Counted from the stretch's first letter, positions 24,206 to 33,842 are shown. The stretch: 64,000 nucleotides of DNA from Corynebacterium haematomassiliense (GCF_013978595.1 NZ_JACDTZ010000001.1:496001-560000); one strand, 5' to 3'. A program made the numbers and translations. The notes: generated from the letters alone by a model not told the origin.

Positions 24206-25201
24206 CTACTTCTTGCGCTTGCCGTCGAAGCCGAGCGCGTGGAGCGCCTGGCGGACGGTCTCCTCGCCCAGGTTGATGGCGTCGTTGACGCGGCGGGCGG
24301 CGTTGGACTGGACCTTGCCCAAGTTGGCGCTGTCGATCTCGTGCTTGGCCACGGAACCGAACTCGCCGAGCGCGTTGATTATCTGCTCTGGAGCGTCGGC
24401 GGCCGCGCGGCGGACGTCGGCAAGCTTCGAGTGCTCCACGGCGTAGACGAACTGGCGGACAGTCTCAGAGGTGAAGTCCTTGACGAAGGTGGCCTTGTCC
24501 GCGGCGCCCCACTTGGTCACCTCGGCCAGCGAGGCGGTGGCAAAGCTGGCGTCCAGCTTGGACTCGCCGAGCTTGCGGTCCTCAAAGGTGATCGGCACCT
24601 CGCGGATGTCGAAGCCCAGCTTGTCCACCTTGTGCGCAATCTCAACCTGGAAGATGTAGCCCTTCTTCGACAGCGAGTCCAGGTCCAGCTCCTCCAGCAC
24701 CTCGCGCTTGAAGGCGCGGTAGCCGGCGGTCATGTCCGCCACGTCGGTGCCGAGGGCGACCGAGACGTACTGGTTGCCCAACTTGGACAGCAGGAACCGC
24801 TTCTTCGGCCAGTTGACCACTTCCCCGCCCTCGACGTAGCGCGAGCCGATGGCAAGATCCGCGCCGTCATCCAGCGCGTCGAGAAGCCTGTGCAGCTCCT
24901 CCGGCGCGTGGGAGCCGTCGGCGTCCATCTGCACCAGCACCTGGTAGTCGCGCTCCAGGCCCCAGTTGAAGCCGGCGCGGTAGGCGGCCAACAGGCCGTC
25001 CTTGCCAGTGCGGTGCAACACGTTGACCTCGTCGTGTGCGGCGGCGAGCTCATCGGCCTTCGCGCCGGTGCCGTCCGGCGAGTTGTCGTCCACGACGAGG
25101 ATGTCCACGGCATCCTTCGTAGCCAGCACACGCTCGACAATAAGCGGGAGGTTTTCCACCTCGTTGTAGGTCGGAATGATCACCAGAGTCTGGTTGGCCA
25201 C
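24206..25201 (-). CDS. ppm1: Polyprenol monophosphomannose synthase
   Basis: A 331-residue GT2 glycosyltransferase that transfers mannose from GDP-mannose to polyprenol phosphate, the donor for lipoglycan and glycoprotein mannosylation. Motifs: LVIIPTYNEVENLP at the N-terminus, VVDDNSPDGT, QMDADGSHAPEEL (DAD), and the helical region SKKGYIFQVEI. About 90 extra C-terminal residues follow the catalytic domain. It starts with GTG at 25201, four bases after the lnt stop; the open frame upstream overlaps lnt and is discarded. In C. glutamicum Ppm1 and Ppm2 (Lnt) are adjacent separate proteins that interact; they are fused in M. tuberculosis. Confidence 0.94.
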   Translation of the reverse strand: MANQTLVIIPTYNEVENLPLIVERVLATKDAVDILVVDDNSPDGTGAKADELAAAHDEVNVLHRTGKDGLLAAYRAGFNWGLERDYQVLVQMDADGSHAPEELHRLLDALDDGADLAIGSRYVEGGEVVNWPKKRFLLSKLGNQYVSVALGTDVADMTAGYRAFKREVLEELDLDSLSKKGYIFQVEIAHKVDKLGFDIREVPITFEDRKLGESKLDASFATASLAEVTKWGAADKATFVKDFTSETVRQFVYAVEHSKLADVRRAAADAPEQIINALGEFGSVAKHEIDSANLGKVQSNAARRVNDAINLGEETVRQALHALGFDGKRKK

Positions 25202-25205
25202 GGCG

Positions 25206-26783
25206 CTAATTCTCCTCGTATTTACGCTGTTGTTGTCCGGTAGGAGCATACCCCCGCCCGCTGCGGCGCGCGGACACGGATGCGGCAACCATGAGTGCCG
25301 CCCCGGCGACGACCAACAACCACTCCAAAATCTGCCCGAACCGTACTGCGGGTGTGGTGCCGGTGCGCAGCGGAAGCGTCTCCATCAAGTGCGCGGGCTC
25401 GAAGATTTCCGTCTGTTGGGACACGTGCCCGTCCGGGTGCACGATCGCCGAGACACCCGAGGTGGCGACAACCACCACTGCCCTGTCGGTTTCGATCGCG
25501 CGCATCCGGCTCATCGCCAGCTGCTGGTACGTCATGTCCGTGAAACCGAAGGTGGCGTTGTTCGTCGGCGTGGACAAGATCTGCGCGCCGTCGCGCACTG
25601 CCATGCGGTACGCCTCGTCTTCCGCCACCTCGTAGCAGGTGGCCACGCCTACTGGGATGCCGCCCATGTGCACCACGCCGTTGTCGCTTCCGGGCTTGAA
25701 GTCGCCCGCCAAGTCCACCAGGTCGGAGAAGTTGCGGAAGAAGTCCCGCATGGGCATGTACTCGCCGAACGGCTGCAGGAAGCGCTTGTCGTGGCGCTCC
25801 CCCGGCCCAGTGTCCGGATCGAAGACCACCATGGTGTTGCGGGCGCCGACGTCGTCGCGGGTGAGCGTGCCCACCAGCAGGGGCGTATCGACGCCACGCA
25901 CCGCCGCGCCCACCAGCGCCTCGGCTTCTTTGTCGGCAAACGGGTTGACGTCGGAGGCGTTCTCCGGCCAGAACACCATGTCCAGCTTTTCTCCGGATTC
26001 CTTGGCCTCCTCCGCTAGGCGCAGCGTCTCGTTGACGTGGTTGCTCAGCACCGCCCGGCGTTGCTCGTTGAAGTCCAGGCCCATGCGCGGCACGTTGCCC
26101 TGCACGGCCCCCACGCGGGCCTCGTCGACGGTGGAGCTGTCCTTGCCGACGCCGAGGTTGGCGATCAGCCCGGCGGCCAACGGCAGGATGATGGCGGCGA
26201 CGGCGGGGCGGCGCGACGTGGCGTCGAGAAGCGAGATGCACCCAACCGCCACGAACACTGTGGCGGCGGTGACCAGCGCGGGCCCACCCCAGGCCGATAG
26301 CGCGGCGAGCGGACCGTTGATTTGGCCCCACGCCAGGCGCACCCACGCGAACCCGCCGAAGGGCCATGAGGAGCGCACGAACTCAACCGCCAGGTAGACC
26401 AGCGGGAACGCGAACGCGCCGAAGCGCCAGCGCGCCACCAACACGCCGAAGGCGCCGGTGGCCAGAGCGTAGAGCGCCATCGTGATCGCCAGCGCGATGT
26501 ACGGCATGGCGCCGACAAACTCGCCGACCCACGGCAGCAGGAACAGGTAGCAGAACAAGCCGTGGGTGAACCCGAGCAGGGCGCCGAAGCGGGCAGACGG
26601 GCGCTCCTGCGCCTCCCCCGCCATGCCCAGCGCCGCGGTGGCGCGCCTGGGCCACGGCACGAGCGTGAGCCACAGCAGCGCGATGCCGAGCACCGCGGCC
26701 CACCAGTGGCTGATCGGTTCGTACGACAGGTAAACCAGCCAGCCGGAAATGGCTGCGAGTCCGAAACGGAGAAACGCCGGCAC
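25206..26783 (-). CDS. lnt: Apolipoprotein N-acyltransferase (Ppm2)
   Basis: A 525-residue integral membrane enzyme that N-acylates the lipid-modified cysteine of lipoproteins. Several membrane helices (about residues 1-215) precede a nitrilase-type domain. Catalytic Glu lies in FWPENASD, Lys in HDKRFLQPFGEYMP and Cys in VATCYEVAED, matching the Glu-Lys-Cys triad. One more helix (ILEWLLVVAGAALMV) and a charged tail follow. Start GTG at 26783 abuts the fxsA stop with no gap. The pairing with ppm1 fits the known Ppm1-Ppm2 membrane complex. Confidence 0.93.
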   Translation of the reverse strand: MPAFLRFGLAAISGWLVYLSYEPISHWWAAVLGIALLWLTLVPWPRRATAALGMAGEAQERPSARFGALLGFTHGLFCYLFLLPWVGEFVGAMPYIALAITMALYALATGAFGVLVARWRFGAFAFPLVYLAVEFVRSSWPFGGFAWVRLAWGQINGPLAALSAWGGPALVTAATVFVAVGCISLLDATSRRPAVAAIILPLAAGLIANLGVGKDSSTVDEARVGAVQGNVPRMGLDFNEQRRAVLSNHVNETLRLAEEAKESGEKLDMVFWPENASDVNPFADKEAEALVGAAVRGVDTPLLVGTLTRDDVGARNTMVVFDPDTGPGERHDKRFLQPFGEYMPMRDFFRNFSDLVDLAGDFKPGSDNGVVHMGGIPVGVATCYEVAEDEAYRMAVRDGAQILSTPTNNATFGFTDMTYQQLAMSRMRAIETDRAVVVVATSGVSAIVHPDGHVSQQTEIFEPAHLMETLPLRTGTTPAVRFGQILEWLLVVAGAALMVAASVSARRSGRGYAPTGQQQRKYEEN

Positions 26784-27317
26784 TTAGCGCGCCCCGCCCT
26801 TGCCGCCGCCTGGGTTGTGCGGGTCCTCGGGGCTGTCCATGCGGTACCACTGCTCGAGCTCGTCGGCGTCGATGACCGGCTCCTGCGGCTGCGCGTCGCC
26901 CGGCTGGTTGAAGGAGCCGTAGCTGGTTTGGAACTGGCCCATCGGGGTGGCGTCGTACACGCGAACGCCGAGGTTCTCAACGGCGGCGCGCGCCCGCTTG
27001 GTCATGGTCTTGCGGATCACAGCGCGCGTCGGCCCGAACACCAGCGGCAGGCCGATCAGGGAGGTGACGAAGCCCGGGATGACGGAGAGCGTCCAGCCGC
27101 CGATGAGCAGTGCGGAATCTCCCGCGAGTTTGCCCACGCTGGATTGGCCGTGCGCGGCCTGCAGCAGCGAGTTGCGCAGCGCCAAGCTGGCTGCGGCGCC
27201 GCCGGCGATCATGAGCACGAAGATGGCCAAAAGCGCCCAGCCGACACCGATGGCCTTGGCCACCAGGAAGAATGCGAGCGCTTCGACGAGGAAGTATGCG
27301 AGAAGAGGAATCGGCAT
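26784..27317 (-). CDS. FxsA-family membrane protein
   Basis: A 177-residue protein with an N-terminal hydrophobic block (residues about 5-95) containing the FxsA pattern: PLLAYFLVEALAFFLVAKAI, a Gly/Ala-rich helix and LLIGGWTLSVIPGFVTSLIG. The C-terminal third is soluble, acidic and Pro/Gly-rich, ending GGGKGGAR. E. coli FxsA suppresses phage exclusion when overproduced; its normal role is unknown. The ATG at 27317 is chosen because the family starts right at the first helix. It is directly upstream of lnt and likely in one operon. Confidence 0.88.
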   Translation of the reverse strand: MPIPLLAYFLVEALAFFLVAKAIGVGWALLAIFVLMIAGGAAASLALRNSLLQAAHGQSSVGKLAGDSALLIGGWTLSVIPGFVTSLIGLPLVFGPTRAVIRKTMTKRARAAVENLGVRVYDATPMGQFQTSYGSFNQPGDAQPQEPVIDADELEQWYRMDSPEDPHNPGGGKGGAR

Positions 27318-27343
27318 GGCTACGAGGGTACCTGGCCATACCG

Positions 27344-28093
27344 CTACCTCGGCATGTGCCTCCACACCGGCCGCGGAACGACCCGCATGATCGCGGCGAG
27401 GACAACCAGGCGCCGCGGGATCCAGACTGTGGCACTTTTGCCGCGCGCGGCGGCGTCCACCACCGCGTCCGCGACCACGTCCGGGGTCACCGACATCACT
27501 GCCGGTGTCATCCCTTCCGTCATCGAACCGATGACGAAGCCCGGGCGCGCGAGGATGAGGTTGAGCCCGGTGCCGTGCAGCCGGTCCATCAGCCCCTGGC
27601 AAAACGCGTCCAGCCCCGCCTTGGTGGAGCCGTAGACGTAGTTCGCGCGGCGCGCCCGCCACCCCGCGATGGAGGAAAACGCGTAGATCTCGCCGCGCGA
27701 CATTTCGTCCGCCAGCACCGTGAGCATGCTCACCTGCGCAAGGTAGTCCACCGTGGCGATGCGGGCGGCCTCGTGCTCGTCGCGCTCGGCGAGCTCCTGG
27801 TCGCCGAGGATGCCGAACGCCACGATCGCGGTGGTCACCTCGCCTGCCTCGCGGACGATGCGCCGGTGCGACTCCAAGTCGGTGGCGTCGAAGTCGAGCG
27901 CGCGCACTGCCCTGGCACCCGCGGCGAACAAACGCTTCTCGACGTCCTCCAGTCCCCCGCTACCCCGAGCCGCCAGCACGACCTCGCGGCCCCGGCAGAC
28001 GCGTGCGGCGATCTCGCCGCCGATGTCGCTGCGTGCCCCGAGTAGGAGCACCGCGCCCTGCCCGGAAGAGCGAGCCCCGGTGGCGCTAGGCAT
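27344..28093 (-). CDS. Short-chain dehydrogenase/reductase (DprE2-like)
   Basis: A 249-residue SDR with the NAD(P) motif LLLGARSDIGGEIA and the catalytic Ser-Tyr-Lys set in FSSIAGWRARRANYVYGSTKAG. The general look, including the long hydrophobic end near WIPRRLVVLAAIMRVVP, resembles DprE2, the NADH-dependent reductase in decaprenylphosphoryl-arabinose synthesis. True DprE2 is usually next to dprE1, which is absent here, so this is more likely a paralogue. It overlaps the upstream aminopeptidase gene by eight bases. Confidence 0.8.
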   Translation of the reverse strand: MPSATGARSSGQGAVLLLGARSDIGGEIAARVCRGREVVLAARGSGGLEDVEKRLFAAGARAVRALDFDATDLESHRRIVREAGEVTTAIVAFGILGDQELAERDEHEAARIATVDYLAQVSMLTVLADEMSRGEIYAFSSIAGWRARRANYVYGSTKAGLDAFCQGLMDRLHGTGLNLILARPGFVIGSMTEGMTPAVMSVTPDVVADAVVDAAARGKSATVWIPRRLVVLAAIMRVVPRPVWRHMPR

Positions 28094-29201
28094 CGTCGCC
28101 GCCCAGCGTGCGGCGGGTGTGGTTGAGCGTCTCGATGCCGCTTGCGGTCATGCGCACGATGTCCTCGATGCGCATGCCCCACTTGCCCGGCACGTAGATG
28201 CCGGGCTCGATGGAAAACGCCATGCCCTCGCGCAGCACCACGTCGGAGTCGGCGATGATGAATGGCTGCTCGTGGCCGGAAAGGCCGATGCCGTGGCCGA
28301 GGCGGTGCGTGAAGTACTCGCCGTAGCCTGCGTCTGCGATCACGTCGCGGGCGGCAGCGTCGAGCTCGCCGGCGGTGATGCCCGGCTTGGCGGCTTGGCA
28401 CGCGGCGTCGAATGCGCGCTCCAGCACCGCGTAGGCCTCCAGGAAGTCCTGCGGCGCCTTGGCCGCGTCGCCCACCACGTGGGTGCGGGTGCAGTCGGAC
28501 TGGTAGCCGGACGGCAGCGCGCCGCCAAGATCGACCACTACCGGGTCGCCCTCCTCGAGGACGCGGTCGGAGAAATCGTGGTGCGGGTTGGAGCCGTTGG
28601 GCCCGGAGCCGACGATGACGAACTGCACGTTCGCGTGTTCTTCAAGGATCAGCGCGTGCAGCTCGTCCGCGATTTCGCGCTCTGTGCGGCCGGGCTTGAG
28701 CAGTTCGGCGGCGCGCTCGTGCACGCGGTCGATGGCTGCGCCGGCCTTCTCCAGCTCGGCGACCTCTTCGGCGTCTTTGACCATGAACAGCTCCGCCACC
28801 GCGTCTGACGCCAGCTCGGTGTCAGGCAGAAGCGTCTGCAGCGCGAAGACGTGGTCCGCGGTCAGCGACGAGCCCAGGCCTACCGCGCCGTCGCCAAGTG
28901 CGTCCGCCACCAGCTGGTACGGGTTCTCCCCGTCGCGCCAGCCGACCACCTCGACATCTGCGGCGCCGTCCAGCCCCAGCGACTGGATGTCCGTCACCGG
29001 AGCCACCACGGTGGTGCCGCCTGGCGCGATCACCAGCGCGGTGAGCCGCTCGTGCGAGGAAGTCCAGGAGCCGGTGAGGTAGGCGAACTCGGCGCCGGTG
29101 CCGATGACCAGCCCGCCCAAACCGCGCTGTTTGACCAGCTCGACGGCTTGGTTGCGGCGTTCGGTGTACACATCAGAGTCGAATGCAGTCATGTGCGCCA
29201 T
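28086..29201 (-). CDS. M24-family Xaa-Pro aminopeptidase
   Basis: A 371-residue pita-bread metallopeptidase. Residues about 1-125 form the creatinase N-domain; the catalytic part has the metal ligands in VVDLGGALP (Asp), SDCTRTHVVG (Asp), HRLGHGIGLSGHEQP (His), FSIEPGIYVPG (Glu) and MRIEDIV (Glu). It removes N-terminal residues before proline. ATG codons are found at 29201 and three codons later, and no ribosome site is clear. It overlaps the SDR gene downstream and is divergent from the trypsin-like protease. Confidence 0.92.
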   Translation of the reverse strand: MAHMTAFDSDVYTERRNQAVELVKQRGLGGLVIGTGAEFAYLTGSWTSSHERLTALVIAPGGTTVVAPVTDIQSLGLDGAADVEVVGWRDGENPYQLVADALGDGAVGLGSSLTADHVFALQTLLPDTELASDAVAELFMVKDAEEVAELEKAGAAIDRVHERAAELLKPGRTEREIADELHALILEEHANVQFVIVGSGPNGSNPHHDFSDRVLEEGDPVVVDLGGALPSGYQSDCTRTHVVGDAAKAPQDFLEAYAVLERAFDAACQAAKPGITAGELDAAARDVIADAGYGEYFTHRLGHGIGLSGHEQPFIIADSDVVLREGMAFSIEPGIYVPGKWGMRIEDIVRMTASGIETLNHTRRTLGGDDA

Positions 29202-29224
29202 GGTAGATCGCTAGCATCGTTGCC

Positions 29225-29794
29225 GTGTTGCCTGCCCTGAACCGCTCCGTCGCCCGCCTGAGCGCACCCGGCGGCGGCTACTGCTCGGGCGCGCTCATCG
29301 CCCCCGACATCGTTCTCTCGTGCGCGCACTTCTTCCGCGAACGCCCGCACACGGGGGCGCAGGTGCGTATCGACGGCTCCGCGTTCCCCATCGACAGCCT
29401 CCACCTCGTGGCCGGCACAGATGTGGCGCTTGTTCGTCTGCCCGAGCGGGTGGATGCCACCCCGTTCGTGCTCGGGCCGTCGCCGCGCCCGCTTTCGCGC
29501 ACGCTCACGCTCGGGTTCGGCGGCCAGGCGCGCAGCGTCCAAGCCCGGCCGGGTGTCTACCTGGGAACGCTGCCGGTGTCCTGGTCCAGGAAGCGCGTGA
29601 CCCAAGTGCGCCCGGCTGGCCTGGTGTACGCCAACCCGCCGGCGGTGAAGGGCGATTCCGGCGGGCCCGTGCTGGCCGGCGGCAAGGTCATCGGGGTCCA
29701 GTCGCTCATTCTGGATCCGAGGGGCACCAACCTGCGCATCGCCACCGTGTCGCTGTGGCCGCGGGGGCTCATGCAGCCCCTGCGCCGGCTTTAG
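29225..29794 (+). CDS. Trypsin-like serine protease without visible export signal
   Basis: A 189-residue chymotrypsin-fold protease. The catalytic triad is complete: His35 in SCAHFF, Asp66 in TDVALVRL and Ser145 in KGDSGGPV. Cys20 and Cys33 stand where trypsin has its Cys42-Cys58 disulfide. There is no signal peptide or anchor, and an in-frame stop closes the frame just upstream, so export is not explained. Start GTG at 29225 follows a -10-like TAGCAT (29212-29217) by seven bases, suggesting a leaderless mRNA. It is convergent with helY and overlaps it by four bases. Confidence 0.82.
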   Translation: MLPALNRSVARLSAPGGGYCSGALIAPDIVLSCAHFFRERPHTGAQVRIDGSAFPIDSLHLVAGTDVALVRLPERVDATPFVLGPSPRPLSRTLTLGFGGQARSVQARPGVYLGTLPVSWSRKRVTQVRPAGLVYANPPAVKGDSGGPVLAGGKVIGVQSLILDPRGTNLRIATVSLWPRGLMQPLRRL

Positions 29795-32553
29795 TTGCCG
29801 ATGGCCACCACGCCGCGGCGGATCGCGTCCACTGCCCGGTTGGCGTTGTCCCGGATCTGGTCCGAGTAGCCGGTCTTTTTGATCTGCTCGAGCAAGTCGA
29901 TCACCTGTCGGCACCAGCGCACGAAGTCGCCGGGGGTGAGCTCTGCGCCCGATTCCGCAGCGGCGGCCAGCGCATAACCGAGAGGTGCTCCGGCGGTCCA
30001 CTGGTGGATGGACAGGCAGAACCCGGGATCCGGCAGACGGGTTGCGGGCAGGTTGTGGCGCTGCTCGTCGGAGACCAGCTCGCCGTAGATGCGCATCGTC
30101 TCGTTCATTGCGTCGGCCATGGCGTCGGTGGCGGCCTCGGGGCTGCCGCCGGTGGCGCGGCGGTTCTCAAACACGACCATGGAGGCCACGCCGGCCAACT
30201 CGGCTGGGTCCAGCTCGTCCCAAATCCCGCGCTTGAGGCACTGCGCCACCAAGAGGTCGGAGACGTTGTGGATTCGGGATAGGCGCTCGCCTTCGTCGGT
30301 GACCTGCGGTTCGCCGTCGTGAAGCTCGACGTAGTCCATTTCCGTGAGCAGGCCGATGATGCGCTCGAAGGTGCGTCCCAGCGAGTCGGTGGAGGTGTCC
30401 ACGCGCCGTTCCAGCTTGGCCAGAGCGCGCTCCTCGCGCACGATCTCCTCGGCGGTGCGGGCCAGCAGCTCGCGGTCCGCCGCCGGCCAGTCGTGGACCG
30501 GGTGGTTGCGGATGGCCTCGCGCAGCGTGGTGACCTTTTTGTTCGGCCGCACCCGGGACTGCTCGCGCAGGCGCTTCGGTGCGTTGAAGCGGCCGCGGTG
30601 CAACAGGCTCGCCACCTTGCGGGCGTGACGACGCGGCTGGTCCTGCATGTGGCGCGGCACCTTGATGCGGCCCACCACCAGCGGCGGGTTCTTGAACGCC
30701 GCGGCGTCGATGCGCCCGGACCAGCCACGCTCTGTGGTCACCCAGGGGCGCGGGTCGTGCGGCTTGCCCGCGGGCTGCACCACGGCGGCGAGCTCCGGCT
30801 TACGCTTGCTCGGCAGCGCGATGACCTGGCCCACCTGCAGTGAGCCGAGGATCTTGATCGTCTCGGTGTGGCGGCTGTCCAGGTGGTCGCGCCGTGCCTG
30901 CTTCTCCTCCTCAGACAGGTCCCGGCGCAGTTGCGAGTACTCGACCAGCTCGGCGGCTGCGTCGTCGCTAGGCGGAGCGAACGCGGAGATGTCGCGCTCG
31001 AGCTTGGTGCGCAGCGAGCGCACCTTCTGCTGCAGCCGCTCGATGTCGCGCACCTCGCCGACCACGGAGCGGTCCGTCTGGAACTGGGCGAAGGACTGCT
31101 CTATCAGGCGGATCGAATCGTCGAAGCCGTTCATGGCCAGCATGTTGATGGCCATGTTGTAGCCGGGCTGGAACTGGGAGATCAGCGGGTAGGTGCGTGT
31201 GGACGCGAGCCCGGCCACCTGGTGCGGGTCCATCGCGGGCGCCCACTGCACCACGGCGTTGCCGATGTGGTCGATCCCGCGGCGTCCTGCGCGGCCGGTG
31301 AGCTGGGTGTACTGGCCCGGGGTGAGGTCCACGTGAGCCTCGCCGTTGAACTTGACCATCTTCTCCAGCACCACGGTGCGCGCCGGCATGTTGATGCCCA
31401 GCGCCAGGGTCTCGGTGGCGAAGACGACCTTGACCAGCCCGCGTACGAACAACTGCTCCACGATGTGCTTGAACGCGGGCAAAAGCCCTGCGTGGTGCGC
31501 GGCGAACCCGCGCATCCAGGCGGTGCGCACTTGGCGGAAGTTCAGCACCTCCAGGTCCTCTTCGGGGATGCCGTCCACGCCGTCGTCGATAATCTGCTCG
31601 ATCTCGGCGCGCTCCTCGGGCGTGGTGAGCTCCTTGCGCGAGCGCAGGCATTGGAACAGCGCGCCGTCGCAGCCTGCGCGGGAGAAAATGAACACGATCG
31701 CCGGCAGCATGTCCTGGCCCTGGAGGGCGGAGACAACCTCGGGCCGGCCGACGGGGCGAACCTTGTCCTGGCGGCGCGAACGCCCGCTGCGGGAGCGCGA
31801 GCGAAAGCCTCTACCCTCCTCGAAGTCGCGCCGGCCCTCGTCGGAAGAGCCCGCCTCGATGCGCTCGATGGCGTGCTCGAGGCTGCGGTTGACCCGCCCG
31901 CCGGTGCCCGGCTCGAATAGCGGGAACATCTTGCGGCCGACCATCATGTACTGGCTCAGCGGCACCGGCCGGTGCTCGGAGACGATGACTTCGGTGTCGC
32001 CTCGCACCGCGTCGAGCCACTCGCCGAACTCCTCGGAGTTGGACACGGTGGCGGACAGGCCGATCAGGCTCACGGAATCGTCGAGGTTGAGGATGATCTC
32101 CTCCCACACCGCACCCCGGTCGCGGTCCGCCAGGTAGTGGATCTCGTCCATCACCACGTGCGTGAGCCGGTCCAGCTGGGGCGACTCCGCGTACAGCATG
32201 TTGCGTAAGACCTCGGTGGTCATCACCACGATCTCGGCGGAACCGTTAATGCTGGTGTCGCCGGTGAGCAGGCCCACCGCGTCCTCGCCGTGCGCTGCAA
32301 CCAGGTCGTGGTACTTCTGGTTGCTCAGCGCCTTGATCGGCGTGGTGTAGAAGCACTTCGTGCCGCGGTTAAGAGCGAGCGCGACAGCGAACTCGCCGAC
32401 GATGGTCTTGCCCGACCCGGTGGGCGCGCACACCAGCACGCCGCGGTCCTGCTCCACCGCCTGGCAGGCCTGGAGCTGGAAGTCGTCGAGAGCAAATGGC
32501 TTCGCCTCGGCGAATTCCCGCAGAAACGATGTACCAGGATCGGGGGAAAGCAT
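29791..32553 (-). CDS. helY: Ski2/Mtr4-like DEAD/H helicase HelY
   Basis: A 920-residue helicase. Motif I is APTGSGKTIVGEFA, motif II is VMDEIHYLAD, motif III is SAT, motif VI is QLTGRAGRRGIDHIG. The arch-like middle and the C-terminal DSHCT domain (about 740-920) match Ski2/Mtr4-type RNA helicases. A basic Arg/Ser stretch (GFRSRSRSGRSRRQDK) interrupts the core near residue 255. It probably unwinds structured RNA. The order helY-tatC-tatA-pafC-pafB is conserved in actinobacteria. Confidence 0.92.
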   Translation of the reverse strand: MLSPDPGTSFLREFAEAKPFALDDFQLQACQAVEQDRGVLVCAPTGSGKTIVGEFAVALALNRGTKCFYTTPIKALSNQKYHDLVAAHGEDAVGLLTGDTSINGSAEIVVMTTEVLRNMLYAESPQLDRLTHVVMDEIHYLADRDRGAVWEEIILNLDDSVSLIGLSATVSNSEEFGEWLDAVRGDTEVIVSEHRPVPLSQYMMVGRKMFPLFEPGTGGRVNRSLEHAIERIEAGSSDEGRRDFEEGRGFRSRSRSGRSRRQDKVRPVGRPEVVSALQGQDMLPAIVFIFSRAGCDGALFQCLRSRKELTTPEERAEIEQIIDDGVDGIPEEDLEVLNFRQVRTAWMRGFAAHHAGLLPAFKHIVEQLFVRGLVKVVFATETLALGINMPARTVVLEKMVKFNGEAHVDLTPGQYTQLTGRAGRRGIDHIGNAVVQWAPAMDPHQVAGLASTRTYPLISQFQPGYNMAINMLAMNGFDDSIRLIEQSFAQFQTDRSVVGEVRDIERLQQKVRSLRTKLERDISAFAPPSDDAAAELVEYSQLRRDLSEEEKQARRDHLDSRHTETIKILGSLQVGQVIALPSKRKPELAAVVQPAGKPHDPRPWVTTERGWSGRIDAAAFKNPPLVVGRIKVPRHMQDQPRRHARKVASLLHRGRFNAPKRLREQSRVRPNKKVTTLREAIRNHPVHDWPAADRELLARTAEEIVREERALAKLERRVDTSTDSLGRTFERIIGLLTEMDYVELHDGEPQVTDEGERLSRIHNVSDLLVAQCLKRGIWDELDPAELAGVASMVVFENRRATGGSPEAATDAMADAMNETMRIYGELVSDEQRHNLPATRLPDPGFCLSIHQWTAGAPLGYALAAAAESGAELTPGDFVRWCRQVIDLLEQIKKTGYSDQIRDNANRAVDAIRRGVVAIGN

Positions 32554-32558
32554 GCCCC

Positions 32559-33569
32559 CTACAGTACGTCCCTGAAATCTGCTCCGCCCGCGTAGCCCCG
32601 CGGCGAGGAATTCTGCTGGCGCTCCGGCGCGCGCTGCACCGGCGCCGGGTGCGCAATCGGCTCCGCACCGATGCTGCTGGCGGGACCGACGGACGTCGGC
32701 GCCTCAATCGGGCCGGAGGCTTCCTCGTCGTCCAGATCCATCCAGTCGGGGCGCTCGCGCTTCTGCTTGCGGTCGTTCCAGCGACAGAACTGGAAGGCCA
32801 TCTCCACCAGCAGACAAATGGAGATAGCCAGCGCCACCATGGAAAACGGGTCCTGGCCCGGCGTCATCACCGCAGCAAAAATGAAAATGCCCACGATGAT
32901 CACGCGCCGTTTGCCTTTGACATGTTCGTAACGCAGCACACCCAACAGGTTGAGCATAATGATGATCAGTGGCACCTCGAAGCTGACGCCGAAGATGACG
33001 ACGAGCGCGAGGAGGAAGTTGTAGTACTCCCCGCCTGTCAGCGCGGCGACCTGGAACTCGCTACCGATGGTCATCAGCACGTACAAACCCTGATCTAGCA
33101 CAAAGTACGCCAGCAGCGCGCCGGAGACGAACAGCACCACCGCGATGGTGACGAAGCTGAACGTGTAGCGGCGCTCGTTTTTGTGCAGGCCCGGGGTGAT
33201 GAAGTTCCAGATCTGCATCAGCCACACCGGTGAGGCGAGGACAAGCCCGGCGAGCGCGCCGACTTTCAGACGCAGCATGAACATCTCAAATGGGCTGGTG
33301 GCCAGCAGGCGGCACTCGCCGTCGCCGGTGAAATCCGCCCGGAGCTCGGACGGCAGGTTGCAGTAGGGGCCGCGGATGATCTCGCCCAGCGGCATCATGC
33401 GCGGCGGGGCGGCTTGGTACCAGATGAACCCGATGATGGTGCCCACCACAATGGCAGCGAGCGAAATGATGACGCGGCGGCGCAGCTCCTGGAGGTGCTC
33501 CACCAGCGACATCTCGCCGGTCGGGTTCTTCGGTCTCTTCGGCCTCTTGGGGGTTTTCGTGCGTGCCAT
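32559..33569 (-). CDS. tatC: Twin-arginine translocase subunit TatC
   Basis: A 336-residue protein with six membrane helices. The N-terminal signature is MSLVEHLQELRRRVIISL, which binds the twin-arginine signal; SPFEMFMLRLKVG and FGVSFEVPLIIIMLNLLGV are further conserved stretches. The cytoplasmic C-terminus is extended and Pro/Ser-rich, beyond the E. coli length of 258, and likely disordered. Together with TatA and a TatB encoded elsewhere it exports folded proteins. tatA ends nine bases upstream. Confidence 0.96.
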   Translation of the reverse strand: MARTKTPKRPKRPKNPTGEMSLVEHLQELRRRVIISLAAIVVGTIIGFIWYQAAPPRMMPLGEIIRGPYCNLPSELRADFTGDGECRLLATSPFEMFMLRLKVGALAGLVLASPVWLMQIWNFITPGLHKNERRYTFSFVTIAVVLFVSGALLAYFVLDQGLYVLMTIGSEFQVAALTGGEYYNFLLALVVIFGVSFEVPLIIIMLNLLGVLRYEHVKGKRRVIIVGIFIFAAVMTPGQDPFSMVALAISICLLVEMAFQFCRWNDRKQKRERPDWMDLDDEEASGPIEAPTSVGPASSIGAEPIAHPAPVQRAPERQQNSSPRGYAGGADFRDVL

Positions 33570-33578
33570 CAGGCGGAC

Positions 33579-33842
33579 TTAGCGCGGATTGTTCTCCGGG
33601 CGCTCCCAGAAGTCCGCCTCCTGGGCAGCGCTGCGGGTCTCCTGCGTCGGCGCGGCGTCGATTTGACGCTGCTGCGCCGGGGTTTCCGCCCCGTCTTCGT
33701 TGCGCATCTCCTTGACCTCGGACTTGAAGATGCGTGCGGAGCGACCCATGGAACGCGCTAGGTCCGGCAACTTGTTTGCGCCGAACAGCAGCAGCACGAC
33801 GAAGATGACGATAATGAGCTCGGTCCATCCAATATTTGGCAT
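33579..33842 (-). CDS. tatA: Twin-arginine translocase subunit TatA
   Basis: An 87-residue protein with one N-terminal membrane helix ([27 protein letters not shown]), the hinge and an amphipathic helix ([10 protein letters not shown]). The rest is polar. It forms the protein-conducting assembly of the Tat system with TatC. ATG at 33842 is preceded by AAAGGA. The upstream open frame overlaps pafC and is discarded. Confidence 0.95.
   Translation of the reverse strand: MPNIGWTELIIVIFVVLLLFGANKLPDLARSMGRSARIFKSEVKEMRNEDGAETPAQQRQIDAAPTQETRSAAQEADFWERPENNPR

Noticed and set aside
27344-28093. Naming the SDR gene dprE2
   Set aside because: Resemblance is general and dprE1 is not adjacent, so no gene symbol is given.
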